Source of the DNA: Setaria digitata
Taxonomy: Eukaryota; Nematoda; Chromadorea; Rhabditida; Setariidae
Length of the DNA: 64,000 bases
Direction of reading: 5' to 3'
NCBI GenBank assembly: GCA_003640385.1
Contig: RCAB01000149.1
Location: 62,001-126,000 of the forward strand
The notes beneath the pieces are model-generated. The model worked only from the letters and a program-made list of their open reading frames with translations. It did not search any database and was not told the DNA's origin. This document shows positions 1-14,077 of this stretch, one piece after another (position 1 is the stretch's first letter; each line of letters opens with the position of its first letter). Made by a program: the position numbers and the translations under genes.

Positions 1-2807
1 TGCAGGGATAAGTGAATAAATGCATGCACATCTGTACGATTCAGCTGTTATAAACATTTTTTTGCATTGATTTAAGTTTTATTTTATTTTGTTTTTTAAA
101 CTAAAAAAGGAGGAAAAACTAAAACATATGAAAATCATTAATAAAAGCAATGAAAATGAGTGACTGAAATAATTGCTGAGCAAAAAAGCAAAAAAAAAAA
201 AGATTATGTCTTGTGAAAAATTCAAAATAAAAAAAAAACTTTTGAATAAATCAAAATTCAAAAAAATTCATTACGTCAGGAAAATAATCAAGATTTTTTC
301 TTTTTTAAGTAATAAGTGTGAAAAGGAAAAGTGGGAAGGAAATGTTCCTTCAACGGAAAGTAAAGTAAAAATCAAACAACAAAAATTATTCATCATTTGT
401 TTTAGCAAAAGAGTTAGTTCAACTAAGATTTTATCATTTCAAAAAAGAAAAAAGAGAAATTACTAATTGCATCTTTAAATCTACATTAATGTTCTACCGG
501 AGAATTAAAATAATGAACACATGAATGGAATAAAACAAATTCAGAAAGTCTCAGCGAAAAAAGAGAAAAACTCTGCCAAAGTTGAAAAATTTATTCGATT
601 GCAAATACTTTTATGCATGAAAATGAAAGCAAAATAAATGGGAAATGCTTTTTCATCGATGTGAAACATCACTGAATTAATTTGAATTTTTCTTTTCCTT
701 CCATCCAAAATGAATTTAGTTGCAGTTTCACTAGAGGAGGAAGAAATGGACAATTTAGTGGAAGGAAAATTTTTTTTTTTCAAAGGTAAATTTTAAAATT
801 TAATATTTAACACAACAAGGACTGAACTGATTATGATGGATGCTGTAACTTTGCCACATTGCAAAAGGAAAAAGAGAGCAATGGTGAAGGATAATTTTGC
901 TCCTGATGATGAGCGTTTTAATTAAAATTTGTTCGGGAAGAGATAAAAGTTGCTCCGGAAAATGTAATTAATAGAAAGAATTAGGAGCAGTAGAAGTAGC
1001 TGTAGTAACCAGTAAGTGTAGATGGCGTCTTCTGTTCGAATACAACACGATTAACACATAATTCATCTTGCTAAAACAAACTTGTTTTGCTAGATTGATA
1101 AATTTCAATTCTAATTAGCAAACTTGACTGCTAATATTTGCTTTATTGTAATGAAAAATTTCTTATACCTTTTTAAAAATGTATTTTTTCCCTTTTCTAG
1201 TCTTCAAGATAGACATCGTTACAATTTGTTGCTTATCATATTCATTCACAATAGCTATTTCTTATTTACTCGGGAAAATTGCAACAATTTTAAATCATCA
1301 ATTCAAGAAGGTTAAAATTAACAACAGTAAGAGAAAGAGAAAGAAATGTCTGGTTTGAAATGAACTAATTCAAATAAACTATCAAGTGATGATTTGTTTA
1401 TATTCTCTAAATGAATCAATTATTCCCGCAAATCTCAGAAGTTTTAAAAATCTTCTTTTCTTTTTTTTTTTAAAAAAAAAAAGATTGAGTAAACAATGTC
1501 TATTCTCTTTGCTATCACTTTCTCAACACAAAGAATTTCCTCTAAATTAGTAAATTTGACACAAAATGAGGCAAATAAACGAATACAACTTATAAAAACG
1601 TACTATGGAAATCTGATAGCAAATGTTCTATTGAAAATCAAAAGATATACTGATGACACGTATTCTAAATTATGTTAATTTCACCATTTCAAATGATTCT
1701 GATCTCTATAATCCTTAAATGAGTTACAACAAAATTTTTGAATTACGACTGAATAGAGAAAATAATAAGAGATACGATAAATATACTCAGCTTAATAATA
1801 AATTTTAGGAATGAATAATTTTATTTTATCATAATCCTAGCAAATAGATGAAAAAATGGATAATAAAACAAAAAATGAATAACGAATAGATGAAATGGGC
1901 AAAACAGGCCATGGATATAAAATATTACACATAACAAAAAACATGAAAATAGATATATACCTAAGTTAAATATCGCAAAATACGATAGAGAAACAAGCGT
2001 GAAATGAATGTAACCTAAATATACTTTTATACTCTTTTGATTACCCGAATAATAATTACAACGCCATTTTATAATTTACTTTGGCAAGAAAATAAATGTT
2101 AATTATCTGAAATTAATAGTTGCTTGCAATATAACCCCCCCCCCCCTTTTGTCACATAATCACTAATAACCAAAGTGCGCATGATAAATAAGCTAGAAGC
2201 TATGAAAAATAAATACATTTCAATTCCTCACAGCAATGAAATTTCTTTAACAAGATGAGGTAGTTGAATTAGAGCAAAAATTTAATTTAAAATCAGAAAT
2301 AAGAAAGTCAAGCTCAGTACTATTTTAATCACCAATTTAGTGGAGATGATCTCCTATAAATCATTAAAATAGATGTTTAAAAATCTTATAAATTATTAAC
2401 AGTGATTTTGGAGCTAAGTATAAGAATTGATTTTTTTTCCCATTTAGAACATTCCGAAATTAATTCCTTCCTTTGCTTTAAATTTTGAACAACTGTTCGG
2501 TAAAATGAATTATTATTTAAGAATCGACCGGATGAAATATACAAAGATTTCACATTACGAATAAATAAATGAGTGGTAAATCTATGTCCATCCCCGAAAC
2601 CTTTTTCATTTAAAAATAGTTTCATGGTGTTTCAACTTTACTCAGTCTTTCTCTTCGATTTTATAATAAATATAAAAAGTATATTAAATTTTTCAATTCA
2701 CTGAAATCCTTAAATTAGAAGTTTTAAACTTGAAGCATTGATAGAGTGAAAACGAAATCACGAATATTCTATAACTGCAGCACAACAAAGACAGTCCTAG
2801 CATTATG
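1..2807. other. no recognisable gene
   Basis: This stretch is AT-rich, with many homopolymer A and T runs and a C10 run near 2133-2142. Open frames here are at most about 100 codons, are dominated by Lys, Phe, Ile and Asn from A/T runs, and show no recognisable domain. It lies downstream of the TAF2 stop codon at 2808 and probably contains the TAF2 3' UTR. I see no RNA gene or mobile element in it. Confidence 0.6.
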
Positions 2808-3396
2808 TTATTGAAGAGTATCATCATTCATTTCATTTGTTAACTTTTCAGACGGACAATCAGGATCGTCTACATCGATAACAGTTCCATGCCATGACCA
2901 TGCATTAAGCAAATCATCCGTGCCATTCCTAATGCTAGTAATATGAATATTACGAGGTGTTGGTTTCTCCTCTAAGACCTGATCAGCTGGCTTCAGTATC
3001 ATTGGAACATTGCTACCATATATTGTATACCAAAGATCGATATAATGGCCACGTAAACGTGGTTCCTGAAAGCACTAACATGACAGAAACAAAGAGTATG
3101 TTTCTAAACGAATTCCATTTAATCAGGGCTCCTTATCTATGTAAATGCACCGCGGAAAAAAGGCATGTTTTTTCTATCATTAGTTCTAGTAGCTTTGAAT
3201 ACTTCAAGGATGAGGATATAGAAACCGTTTTAGTGTCACTGATCTGCGCCCACAATTTGATTGCTATATCATGTGACAGTGCCTTCCACACTGCGTCATC
3301 TTCGGCGCTGAAAGGATGATAAAAATATTTATTAAATCATTAAATACTTTTTATTTTTTAATACATATATATATATATTAAAAAAAAAAAAAGAAA

Positions 3397-3432
<36 letters not shown>

Positions 3433-6400
3433 TTTCTTTTAATAATAATATGATAAACACAAGAACGAAATCTTTACATCGAAATAATTAACCCTAATAA
3501 TAAAATGATCATTTTTAAACTGTGAGCTTAATCCATATTAGTGAAAAACAAACCCCAAAATGATGCAAAGAGGAGGTTTAAGAGACAGCTGAGAAGCAAC
3601 ATAATAGCGCACAATCGGCTCATCATCATTCATGCATAAATCGAATAATTTGTTGATAACATCATTAACTATAGGTGGAGATTTATACCGATAGACCATG
3701 TCAATCAAAAATGTTAACGCTGCGAGACGCATCTGAAATCTATTTTATTTAAATTTATTAAGAAAATTAAGTCTTTTTTGAGCTCATTCGAATAATCATA
3801 CAAAGCGGTTAATAAACATTCATAAAAACTTTAAAAAAAAAAAACTTAAAAAAATTCTAAAAAGATGTCGCAAGTTTCATAAAAATTTTTAAAGTAAATA
3901 ATGCATAAAAATCTTGCCGGAACGTAAATATTCGGCTGTGCAAACGACCAAAATATTTTGGGATCGAGTGGGATGTGAAACGTTCGTTGCATCTAAAAAA
4001 GTACAGATCGTTTAACGTTAAATAGTCGAAAACATCTTTTGGAAAGAATGCGTAAATTCTTCTGCGAATCAAACAAAAGTTACATGATATATAGCTTGAA
4101 GTGCAGCAATCCCAATAACACGACCAAAACTAGGTTTAAGTGTATCCATATTCAGAGCAAGGGTGAATTCCGCTAGCAATTCCTTCATTTCAGTGTTCAG
4201 AGAAAGAGGGCTCATATTTGTAATATCCCTATTCTCAGCTGGTACCACTGTAGCAGCTAATGCGTTTATTAACGATGCACGGTAATGGTCGTCTGAATAT
4301 CTGTAAATGCTTCTGAAGGTCTTGAAGTGAAAAAAAAAAAAAAAATTAATAATTTAACAAAAGTCCCAATATATACGTAGTAAAATAAAACTTTTGATTC
4401 AAAAATCCCCCTAGACGAATTTCCCTTTACCTGTTAACGGTATTATCATTATATTTTATTAAACCAATAAGAAAATGATGAACTTCAGAGAGAGCACCAT
4501 TTGAAGAAGAACGCAACCGTGCTAAAGCTTGAGGTATTGCCTGCAAAATTGAATGATAACATACATAAGAAATGGTCGGATAATTAACTATCCAAATCCA
4601 ATGTGAATAATGCTGAACAATAATAATATTAAGGAAAAAGTAAGTTGCAAAAAACTGATTCATCTTTTTTTGGTTTTTCAAACTACTGCGTGCAAGTATC
4701 CTCATTAGCCACTAATCTTTTCCATAATGAATATAGGTATTAAATTCTAAAGACTTAAAATATTGTAATACAATCAACAAGCTTGGAACATACTTAAAAA
4801 AAGCTTGATACGTTTGATACAAGCATGCTATAAATTAAAAGCAAAATTGGCAATAAACTAACATGCATTAAAAAGTACAGTTGTAAATTTGCTGAAGTGG
4901 CTACAAAATTGTTTGGTTTTGGGATATGCGGCGCAGATTTACAACCAAAAAACTTTTTAAATAAAATCATCAAAGCTGGCGGACCGAGCCACGTTTCTGG
5001 TAATTTATTTACAACTTCTGCAAGGATATATGCAGCACGACATCGCACTCTAAAATTCTATAAAATTGAATAAAACAACGAAAAAAAAAAAAAAAACAAA
5101 GTCCGACAACGACACTTCAGTCGATTATCCATCTGTTATGAAATTCAGAAAGCTTCAAAAGTGACGTGTTACAACACTTGCCGGTAAAAGAAGGCTTCAG
5201 TTTCAATGGTTTCGATAAGAATGCCTCTGGCATGTGGACTTGGAAAACGTTGTAAAATATCGAGTGCTTGAAGCTGTGCTAACACATCTCGTTCATACTT
5301 CAACATATATTCCCATTGATAAACCGGTTGCTGAATACTAACTTTTCGTAGCAAAAGTAAATCTGGATCAATCCTGAAATCTCATCTTTTCAAAAAAAAA
5401 AATTGCAATAATGATCATTAAAATATTTCAGCATATTTTTTATAGAATTTCTTTTCCAAACTCTAGAACCTAATCCAAAGAACTGGAGAATCGGGATCCA
5501 TATTGGCCAAATCAATTTCAAGTTCTTCTCCAGTCGAAAGTGGAATTTTTTTCTTCTTTTGTCTTCGTCCCTGTAATCCATGATTTTAAGAGGGCAATAA
5601 TTAGAAGCCCTAAGTAGACTAGATGCTAAAAGATATACGGAAGGATAGAGACAATTTCGATTAATGTGAAGAAATACTGCCTTTGAATGGCATTGCAAAT
5701 CATGTTTTGAATGATTAGAGTCAATCTGTACAGTATGGGTGAATGATCCATCTAATTCCTGAACCACAACGATAAGTGGGCCAACATAACTGAAAAAGAC
5801 TGGTTAAGTGACTGAGCTCTCTGCAGTTAACTGTTTTGTGTCTAGTATTACAGTTTCCTTGAACAATTAAAAGGATTCAAATGAGTTTCAGTTGACTGAT
5901 AAAGAGGATTTTTTAATCGTTAATCCCGCACAAAGCTATTTCATGAAACAAGTGTACCTCTGTCGGCCACGATTAGCAGAAGGCTCTTGTTTTACTTCTA
6001 GTTCAATCATATTTCGCTTACGATTAAAAGCGTACTGCACCTGAAATACCTGACTTTAAAATGTTATGTCATATGATTGGAGCTGAAATGTAGAAGTGGA
6101 TGGGAATCAGTTATTACAGCAGGAACAATCAAACTTTGAATTATAGTATCTAAGTTTTTTCTTTAAGGGGAAAAAAAAAGTTAAACCAGAACTTTTAGAA
6201 GGCTCCCTTTGAAAATATAACACTTAAATTTAGTGTAACATTTAGTCCCACAGTCATCTTCCATTTGTAAAATAAGTATCACGTTTTCTCAATTTTTGTA
6301 AAGTGATTTCATAACTACCCAAAATTTTGCGTGTCCACCGTTGTGAATCCACTGTTCCAGAAATGTTGGCAATTCTTGACCCGTAACACTAGAAACGGTG

Positions 6401-9400
6401 CGGAAGAACGATTCCGTCGAAACAGTCATATGTTGCCAATGAGCTGGTTCTTTCTGCAGCTGGCTTGCCTGCATTGCTACGCTCAGTATTTTCTGCATTA
6501 CCTATAAATATCAAATAATATAAAGAAGTACCCGTGCAAGTGTTAAGTGGAAAATGAAATAATACTTTCATTACATTTCTACTATTACGAATGATACATG
6601 AGAAATAACATATCCAAAAAAAATCAAAATTGATCAAATTAAAAAAAAAAATCGTAAATACTTGGAATAAGGTCAATCGGTGAAAAAAATTTTATTTGAC
6701 CTGCAAAAAAGGTTCTTTACCCAAACGCTGGCTAAGCATTCGCATGACAAGGTGTCCCTTCTTAAACATTGCATCAGCATAAAGCGGAGAACATGTATAA
6801 GGATTTCTTGGATCAAAATGTAAATACTGCTGGAAAATTAAAAGTCATTAACAATAAGAGAATGATACTGAAAATTAAAAGCTTTCAAGGATAAGATATC
6901 ACTACTAAATAACATGTGAGCTAGGATATGCTCAATAAAGGTTTTAGCAGATGAAGCATATGAACAACAAATTCTTCCACGTCTTATTCAACATTTTTAC
7001 ATTTTATAAACTGTTACTTTAACCTGAAGCAAATTGAACATTGACATTAATGTCAGATAAGCGCACCTTGTAGTCCGCATTTGATGGACGTAAAACAATT
7101 TTGCCCCAGCGTGTTTCATAATCCGAGACAGAGTTTAGCATTTTACTGATCTAAAAACATTCGCTATGAAAATAAATCACGACAATAATTCTGAAACAAT
7201 GCCAAAAATTTGTGGATTATACCTGGAATAGGTTTTCAGAAGAACCAAAAAATCGCTCTACAAACATGCTTGTAACAGATCTAAAAAATTTATAGATTTT
7301 ACGGCATAATTTGATCAAAAAATATTGTTTTATGTAAGATATAGGGAAACATAATTTTTTGAAAACATCATAGGATGAAAGTAGAAACTCGCTACCGCAC
7401 CGAATTTGAATTACATTAGTTTTATGCAATTTATGTAAACAACGAGAAAGAAGAATAATCCAGACAATAATTATTGTTCTTTAAAAAATTCTCATTTGTT
7501 TACACCTCACTTTTCAGATAGTTCTATAGGATGAATAATATCGGTTTGTAAAATTTCCAAATAAACCTTTCCACCTCATGCAATTTAACTTACCTCGCAA
7601 GCGATGAAACAAGCCAAATATCCAGCCAACAGGTCGAGGTAACAAAACATCCGAAAAATTGCTGTGCTACCGCGTAGGCAAGATACTGGCGAGTCATCTG
7701 AAAAAGTAAACACTCCGATAAATTGAAAACTGGGAAAACTGAATAAGATTTATAGTTAATCCTCTAGAAATCCACCAACGGAACTGAATGCCTCCATATC
7801 CTTCTTAATTCATCAACTTCCTTTGAAAAGAAAGTAGTAAGAACTTACTTGCACAACATCCAAAATCTTCTTATGATACAATAACGTAAGCGAAAGTATT
7901 GATAAACCAGTGTACGCCGTAACTTCATCGGGAGTCTGAAATTTAGAATAAATTTTGAACGAAAATTTCACAAACTGAAATAAAATAAGAGCTAGGAATA
8001 TTAAAAAATTTTAATGATGTTCAAATCAAGCTGAAAACAGCAACTCTCTTATGTTGATCTAATTGCATAAGGATGATCCGAATAAAAAAATTTTTTCTGA
8101 TTACCCTCAAAAAAAAAACCATTTACTATACTTATTAGAAGTAACTGAACGGCTTCTTTATTCTTCATATAATCACGAACCTGATACACGAAGACTTGTT
8201 TATAGGATGAAAAAGGAAATCGACAGGACAAAAGCTCTTCAAAATATTCAAAAACTCGATCAATTGTTGAAGTTGTATGTTTTACAAGAGGATGAAGTGA
8301 TGGAAGCGCGAAACTTGTTATCTGCAAACGAACACATTATTGAAGCAATGCCTATTTTGACATTATTTCAAAAAACTTGGTTGCAATTTTATTGCCAGCA
8401 TATTATTGAAAAATAAGATGATACTTCAGGCATATCAGGATGCACAACTGGCGTAAAAGATCCAATCGCAAAACCGATATTGACTGCGGATGTTGGTACT
8501 AAAAGTTGATAATGGTAAATTTTTTCTTGTAAGTCTGTCGTGTATTCCGTATCCTGCAAAAAATTCAGTAGGCAAGCATTATTTGAATTAGAAGTATGGT
8601 ATTATTTGAATTTTTCGAAGGTAAAACAAGGCTTGATATAAATTTTGAGAGATGCTTTTCCACTGAAAGTTCTTCCTAAAGCAAACAAAAAAAAAAAAAA
8701 AAAAACTCCAAAGCCTTGGAATACGAACATAAATTGGGAATATCTAACAAAAAATAAGAGATTACTGCAATGCAATAAATACAGCAATATGGACAATTTG
8801 TTATCAAACCAGAAATGGAGTAAGAGAAAAATCAAGGAGGAAAAATAAGAAAGAACTAGGAAATATGGAAAGGGAAAAAATAAGAAAAAATAGGTAAAAA
8901 ATTCCTGAAGAAAATGACGGCAAGTAAAACACCTTTAATTTTAAGGGGCAAAAAGACACTCACAAATAATTCCCCACTGGCAACTACCGTGAACATGAGA
9001 CTAACAGTTGCTTCAATTCGCCACAAGCACAACTGATCAGATGTATCCATACAGGGTAACCAATGGCGAGTACTCGATAACGTGCTTGATCTAAAAAAAA
9101 AAAAGTGAAAAAAGACTTAATACGGTTGATATAAAATCTTTTCTATCACAAAGACGGTTGAAAATAACGAACAAAGATTTTTTTTCATTTTAGGTTTGCA
9201 TTCCCACCTTGGAGAAAGTGATGAATGAAGGTAACAAAGTATGAGCAGTGAGACAGTTACAGAAATAAAATCAATTAATTCCATCTCCAAAAATTCGTCG
9301 CATATAAGCATACCTGTAAGTGTACATATGCGCGCCACTCTCCAAAGTACCATCATTGGAAAATGAACATACAAAATGTATACCCTAAACGAAATACAAA

Positions 9401-10426
9401 TAAGAGTAAATGGGTACTCATAAGTAGAATAGCAACTTTATGACACATCTATGCATCTAACTGTGGAATACAATAAATATAATTAGGCCATCAAACTCAT
9501 TGCTACATTTGTGTAAAAGGAAAAGAACTTGAGATCAAATGAAAACACTTTTCAGTAATATAACAGCAAGTCAAAATCAGTTAGGAATTAGTTTTTTTTA
9601 CGGATTAAGAAAACTATTAACTTCTGAATTAAAAATTTATATTCATGTCACAAAAAGCCTAGCAGACATTAGCTGAAGAACTTACATGTTTAGGATTAAC
9701 AACTTTGACATCGATTCCAATTTTAATAACTTTTTGTTCATCCATAAGTACATAACAGCTTTCCGGAACATTAATTAAAAGTTCACCTTCACAATCTTCC
9801 AGTTCGTCGTACATATAATGTGAAAGCCTTTGCAGACTTTGTTCGGCTTTATGACTTAATACCTAAAAATCATGGCTAATATGACAGGATTAATTATGAC
9901 AAATCTTATTAAATAAAAAATCACAATAAGAAAATAATAATTATTGGATCTCTTTATGATCTTTCAATCCAAAAATTTAAGAGAATCTATTTCTAAATTC
10001 TTTTGTCACTCCTAATCAAATATAAAGCTTCCTTACGCCAACAAAAACTAACTTTAAGAGGATCATTTCGGATGTATTCAACATCTTCATCATTTACAGT
10101 AACACGACCAGTAGCACCTTCCGGAAATTCATTTGGCAGTACAACATCTGTAACAAAAGATGAGTAGTTCTGAATCTTTATTTGTTAGAAATATAAGTTA
10201 GCAGCAAACCTGGCCCAATATTAAGGCAAATTTGTCGTAATTCAGGATGCAAAGGTGCTAAGGAAAGTTCCGTGAAGACTGAAAATGACCGTTCCTTGAA
10301 GTTGACATCCGTAATGGAAACGAACTGCGACAGAACACGAAAATTACAGTTGTGGAAAGAAGAAGCATCCTGTGGACTTTCACGACGTATTGCGGACAGT
10401 ATCTCTTCGCTGGTTGTTGATGTCAT
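2808..10426 (-). CDS. TAF2: TAF2, transcription initiation factor TFIID subunit 2
   Basis: TAF2 is the large TFIID subunit that contacts initiator DNA. I traced 24 exons whose phases join to 1,066 codons (about 1,065 aa; human TAF2 is about 1,200). Exons, 5' to 3': 10426-10210, 10147-10053, 9862-9686, 9384-9314, 9090-8964, 8553-8425, 8321-8181, 7935-7849, 7697-7594, 7280-7223, 7150-7067, 6829-6701, 6501-6319, 6040-5958, 5789-5678, 5570-5470, 5373-5176, 5049-4863, 4540-4431, 4300-4084, 3992-3924, 3732-3554, 3307-3226, 3065-2808. Family landmarks in order are STRHWLPCMD, AVAQQFFGCF, FNRKRN, VQELDGSF, QKKKKIPL, LWIRIDPD, LKYERDVLAQ, GPPALMILF and LIKYNDN. The N-terminal half is an M1-aminopeptidase-like fold without the zinc HExxH motif (AQQFF at that place); the C-terminal half is HEAT-like. 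The start is the in-frame ATG at 10426; an upstream open stretch has only a GTG. The His/Lys-rich C-terminal tail of vertebrate TAF2 is absent. Confidence 0.95.
3389..3440. repeat. perfect 52-bp AT-core inverted repeat
   Basis: A ten-base arm (3389-3398, AAAAGAAAGC) is followed by 16 AT dinucleotides (3399-3430) and the exact reverse complement of the arm (3431-3440, GCTTTCTTTT). The whole is one uninterrupted palindrome. It lies in the TAF2 intron between the exons at 3226-3307 and 3554-3732. It could fold as a hairpin in pre-mRNA or as a cruciform in DNA. No function is implied. Confidence 0.9.
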
Positions 10427-12277
10427 TGTGATGCCAAGAACATTGGTACCTGAAGTTGACACTGCAGTGATTTCCGTTTTACTCTCGTTGGTTCCGTGGA
10501 GCTAGCTTCTCGCACTTACTACACGAATAAATCAATTGAACTAATTAATCAATCAGCTAATTAACAAATAACGACATTTAAACTGAAATTTGAAAATTTA
10601 CCATTACACGAACAGGAAGAGAGGAATTAGCGGAAAAATACAGTGGTAATTTTTACTAAAAGTATGTGAAATGATTTGAGTTGATGCAAATCACTGCGTA
10701 AAAATATAATGCAAAAAATATCTTCGTGATAAAACAATGTAAAATTAGCAAAAACAATATTGTAGATAAATCTAAATAAATTAAGTCCGATGATGCTCCA
10801 ATTTTCATATTAATTAAAACTCTAATAAAATCCATTGCTTTATAAATATTTGAGATGCTGCGCTTTCAAGCTACTCTACGTACGTGAATGAAGCACGGAA
10901 CTCCACGTCGAGAATAATGTTAAACGTTACCATCCGGAACCGAAAGAGATGCAGAACGTCAATTCACTTAAGGTTGTTTTCATGGTCTATTAATTAATTA
11001 TGTGGTTTCATGATAAGCTACTGTTCCGGTACTATTAGAATGATGTTCATGTGCAAGCTAGTGATAATTGATAACCTTCAAGCATCTCTGATCAGCTTGT
11101 CAATCAGTGAAAATTATCGAAAATCTTCTGCTTTTAAAATCATTGGTTCTATCACATTCGTTGATGTTTTTAAGCAATGATAGTTAATCACATATCTCTT
11201 CCAGCAGTGATAACTGTAAAACTTTGTAACGTAATCTATTGATATATTCATGATTATGTCTGCTTCATATCTTGCTCGAAACATTCTCTCAAATTTTTCA
11301 TAAACGAAAAAATAAATGAAAAATTCGTCTAAAATAAAAGTTATTAATTGAGCAATTCTCCACCGTCTTCTAATTGTGCGAATGGAACGAACGAATGAAA
11401 GTGGAACTAAATTTGACAATTTTTTTTTGTTTTGAAGTTGCATTTTGCCTTTTGCACAGGTCAATTTCATAGAATCTTTTAAAGGAAAAAAAAAAAAAGA
11501 GTTCAAGAATATATTACTGAAAGCTTTTCTACATGATAAATGCTGTTCATGCTTTCAATTCGCATAATTATTTGTGTTTTCATGAATGGATCAGAATTTC
11601 GAATCCTTTAATTTTTTATTTCTTTTCGCTTTTTGAGAAAAAAATGTTTGATGAAGTACTGTTCCATGTATTTTTTTTTTTGCACTTTTATCCGTTCACT
11701 TTTTAAATTACAATATGAACAGCTTGAAACGGAGTGATTTGTTTAGTAGATGTGCTCGATGCTTTTTTTTCCATTGTTAAAATGTGATTATAAAATTAAA
11801 TTAATTTTTCGATTGAAAGATGATGAAAGAAAAAATGAACAATGATGGAACATCGATATTTATGATGAGAATTTATTTCATTTTTCATTTATCAATTTAA
11901 TATTTCAAATTTTTAAATATAAACAGATCATTTGCTGAAAGGATTAAATTTACTGACTCTTCTACAACATTATGTGGTACAAAAATGAACATTACGTACA
12001 CCCTTCAATGGATTTGCCTTTCCTTACTCTATTTTATTTTTCTAATTTTCAAGAAACAAGAAATCTAATAAAGAAAAAAAAAAAAGTGATCAAATTTCAT
12101 CTTTGATTTTGCCATTCGTCGCTCGAAATTGTTCTTAAAATTTCCGCTGATGAAACTTTTAGCTCAATTAAAAACTTTTTTTTTCTAACTTTCTCTAAAT
12201 ACTCCTAATTATAATATTCTTATTCTTATATATGAATTAAGTTTTACTGAAAATTAGCAATGCCAACAGGATGAGCA
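10427..12277. other. intergenic: TAF2 5' flank and cadherin 3' flank
   Basis: This 1.85-kb gap separates two minus-strand genes. It should hold the TAF2 promoter and 5' UTR next to 10426 and the cadherin 3' UTR next to 12278. A TTTATT at about 12033-12038 reads AATAAA on the minus strand, about 240 nt past the cadherin stop, and is a plausible polyadenylation signal. A 130-codon minus-strand open frame at 11114-11506 has no recognisable domain. The spacing is too large for a typical nematode operon. Confidence 0.5.
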
Positions 12278-14077
12278 TCAGTGCCTTTGCTTCTTCATGT
12301 TCAACAAAAGTTCACTAAGTGGCCGAAATGTCGGCACTGGTGGATTTGAATTGACCGCATTAGCCTGTAATAATAAATAATCATTCTTAATCCCGTTCTC
12401 ACTGTTAATATTATCACTACGATATTTGCACTATCAATACTGATATTATCAGCATTACATATATACATATATTATATTATGACTACCATATATAGTCGGT
12501 ACTAATATTATCACTACATAATATCACTAACATATTTATACTGTCACTGCTAATAATATCATCACTCCTGGTATCAGCACTATCATATTTGTGTTATCAT
12601 TATTCCATCTATATAATTACTGCTATGTTTCTATTCTTGCTATCGTATTTATATTATTGCTGCTATAATCTTGATATTGCTATTATGCTATCTATTTGTG
12701 AAACATTTATATTGCTTATACTTTGTTCATTTGACTTCGATTATAAAAACTAACACTAAATGATGAAATATTGATTGAGCTGTTTGATGTGAAGCAAGCA
12801 TTCATTCGACTTGCTGGACTTAGAATCTCATCTACTTTAGCATAAATCAGATCATTGATTTCTGGATCGTTGTGCATATCATCTTTATAACCCGTAGGCT
12901 CTCTGGATGAGCTTTGATTCGAATCAAAATACTGAAACATAAAAATATATATCAAGTTTGACTTGAGCAGTTGGCTGTTAAATCTTTTGCCATTTGAGTT
13001 TTAAAATGATCTGACTGGTAAAAAGTAATAGAAGTTTACGGAGACTAAATCAAGTGCCCTACCTTATTAGGTGTCACTCCAACTTGATTGAGGTAGTCAG
13101 TGACTGAACTTGCAACTGACAACTCATCTGGATCGATACCTGAATCAGGCATCGAATGTGTCACAGAGTGATTTCCCACCTGTGTTTCTAGCAATCTGAA
13201 GGGAGAATATTTGAATTTCAAGAAAACTTCAAACAGCTAACATAATCAGCTCCTGGAACAGTGATACTAGCAGACAATTTGTAAAATGAAAATTTAATTT
13301 CAAATTATTGCTTGCTTGAAATTTGTCATTTTGAAAAGTTCCCTCTTTTAATAATTCAATGAAAAGTGAAACACCTACGGTTTCGGTAAGCATTTTGTTG
13401 AAGTATTAATGAGACGATTGAGCGGTGAGGAAGGATTCTGCAAAAAGATAAAATTGAAAATGGTTTGGTTTTGCAGTGCTGCAAAGATCGAAAAAGTTTT
13501 ACAAAATGTGTTCAAAAAAAGTGATACTTTAAATCTGACATAAGGTGAAGACGGAAACGGAGTGAGTTGTCTTTCTTGTTCGAAATCTGACGATGATCGA
13601 TTCAAGTCATTTACCACTGCTATATTACCTCTACTAACACTATAAACCTGTAAAAATTTAAAAAGAAATTGATTCTTTTTAAGTAATTTGACAAGCACAA
13701 TTTGAAAGGTATTCTACTTCATTGATCGACTTTATCAGTAATTAAAGTTATCAGCGATTTCGTTAGATCATTGTTAAAATTTTTGCGCAAAACTTATTTG
13801 CTTATACTTCGTAATTTATGAAGGTAATGCTAAAGCTAATAGAAGCTTCAAGCTTCAGAGCATAGAATGTTTATTACTGAATTAATTTTAATTTTCTTGA
13901 AGATTTTCTCACTTTTTTGGTGATTTTTTTCCGGCTTTTCTTCTTCATATTGATTACCAATAGGATAAGAGTGATCAGTAGGACGAAAAGTAGTAGCAAA
14001 GATCCAACAGTCAGAATCTGAGTTATCATGAAAGTTTTTGGTACTGATAAAACATCGAGAGGTGAGAAATCACCAAT
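12278..14077 (-). other. cadherin transmembrane helix and cytoplasmic tail exons
   Basis: Exon 14077-13913 encodes the membrane span (core LLLLFVLLITLILLVI) followed by a basic stop-transfer run (KKKSRKK). Five further exons encode a tail of about 190 aa to the TGA at 12278. The tail contains DSGIDPDELS, then SSVTDYLNQVG, and ends PTFRPLSELLLNMKKQRH. SSVTDYLNQVG resembles the DYDYLNDWG core of the classical cadherin beta-catenin-binding site. That resemblance is visible in the sequence; catenin binding is only inferred. The final exon (12364-12278) follows an intron made largely of degenerate ATT/ATC triplets. Confidence 0.8.

Noticed and set aside
541..783. 80-codon minus-strand open frame
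   Set aside because: Its composition follows the A/T bias, there is no recognisable motif, and no splice partners were found.
8063..8416. 117-codon plus-strand open frame inside the TAF2 gene
   Set aside because: It is antisense to the TAF2 exon 8181-8321, which aligns well with the family. The plus frame has no recognised domain and no independent splice or start evidence.
11114..11506. 130-codon minus-strand open frame between TAF2 and the cadherin
   Set aside because: It starts in a poly-A/T tract, is rich in Phe, Ile and Tyr, and matches no family I know. It lies in the TAF2 5' flank and more likely opened by chance.
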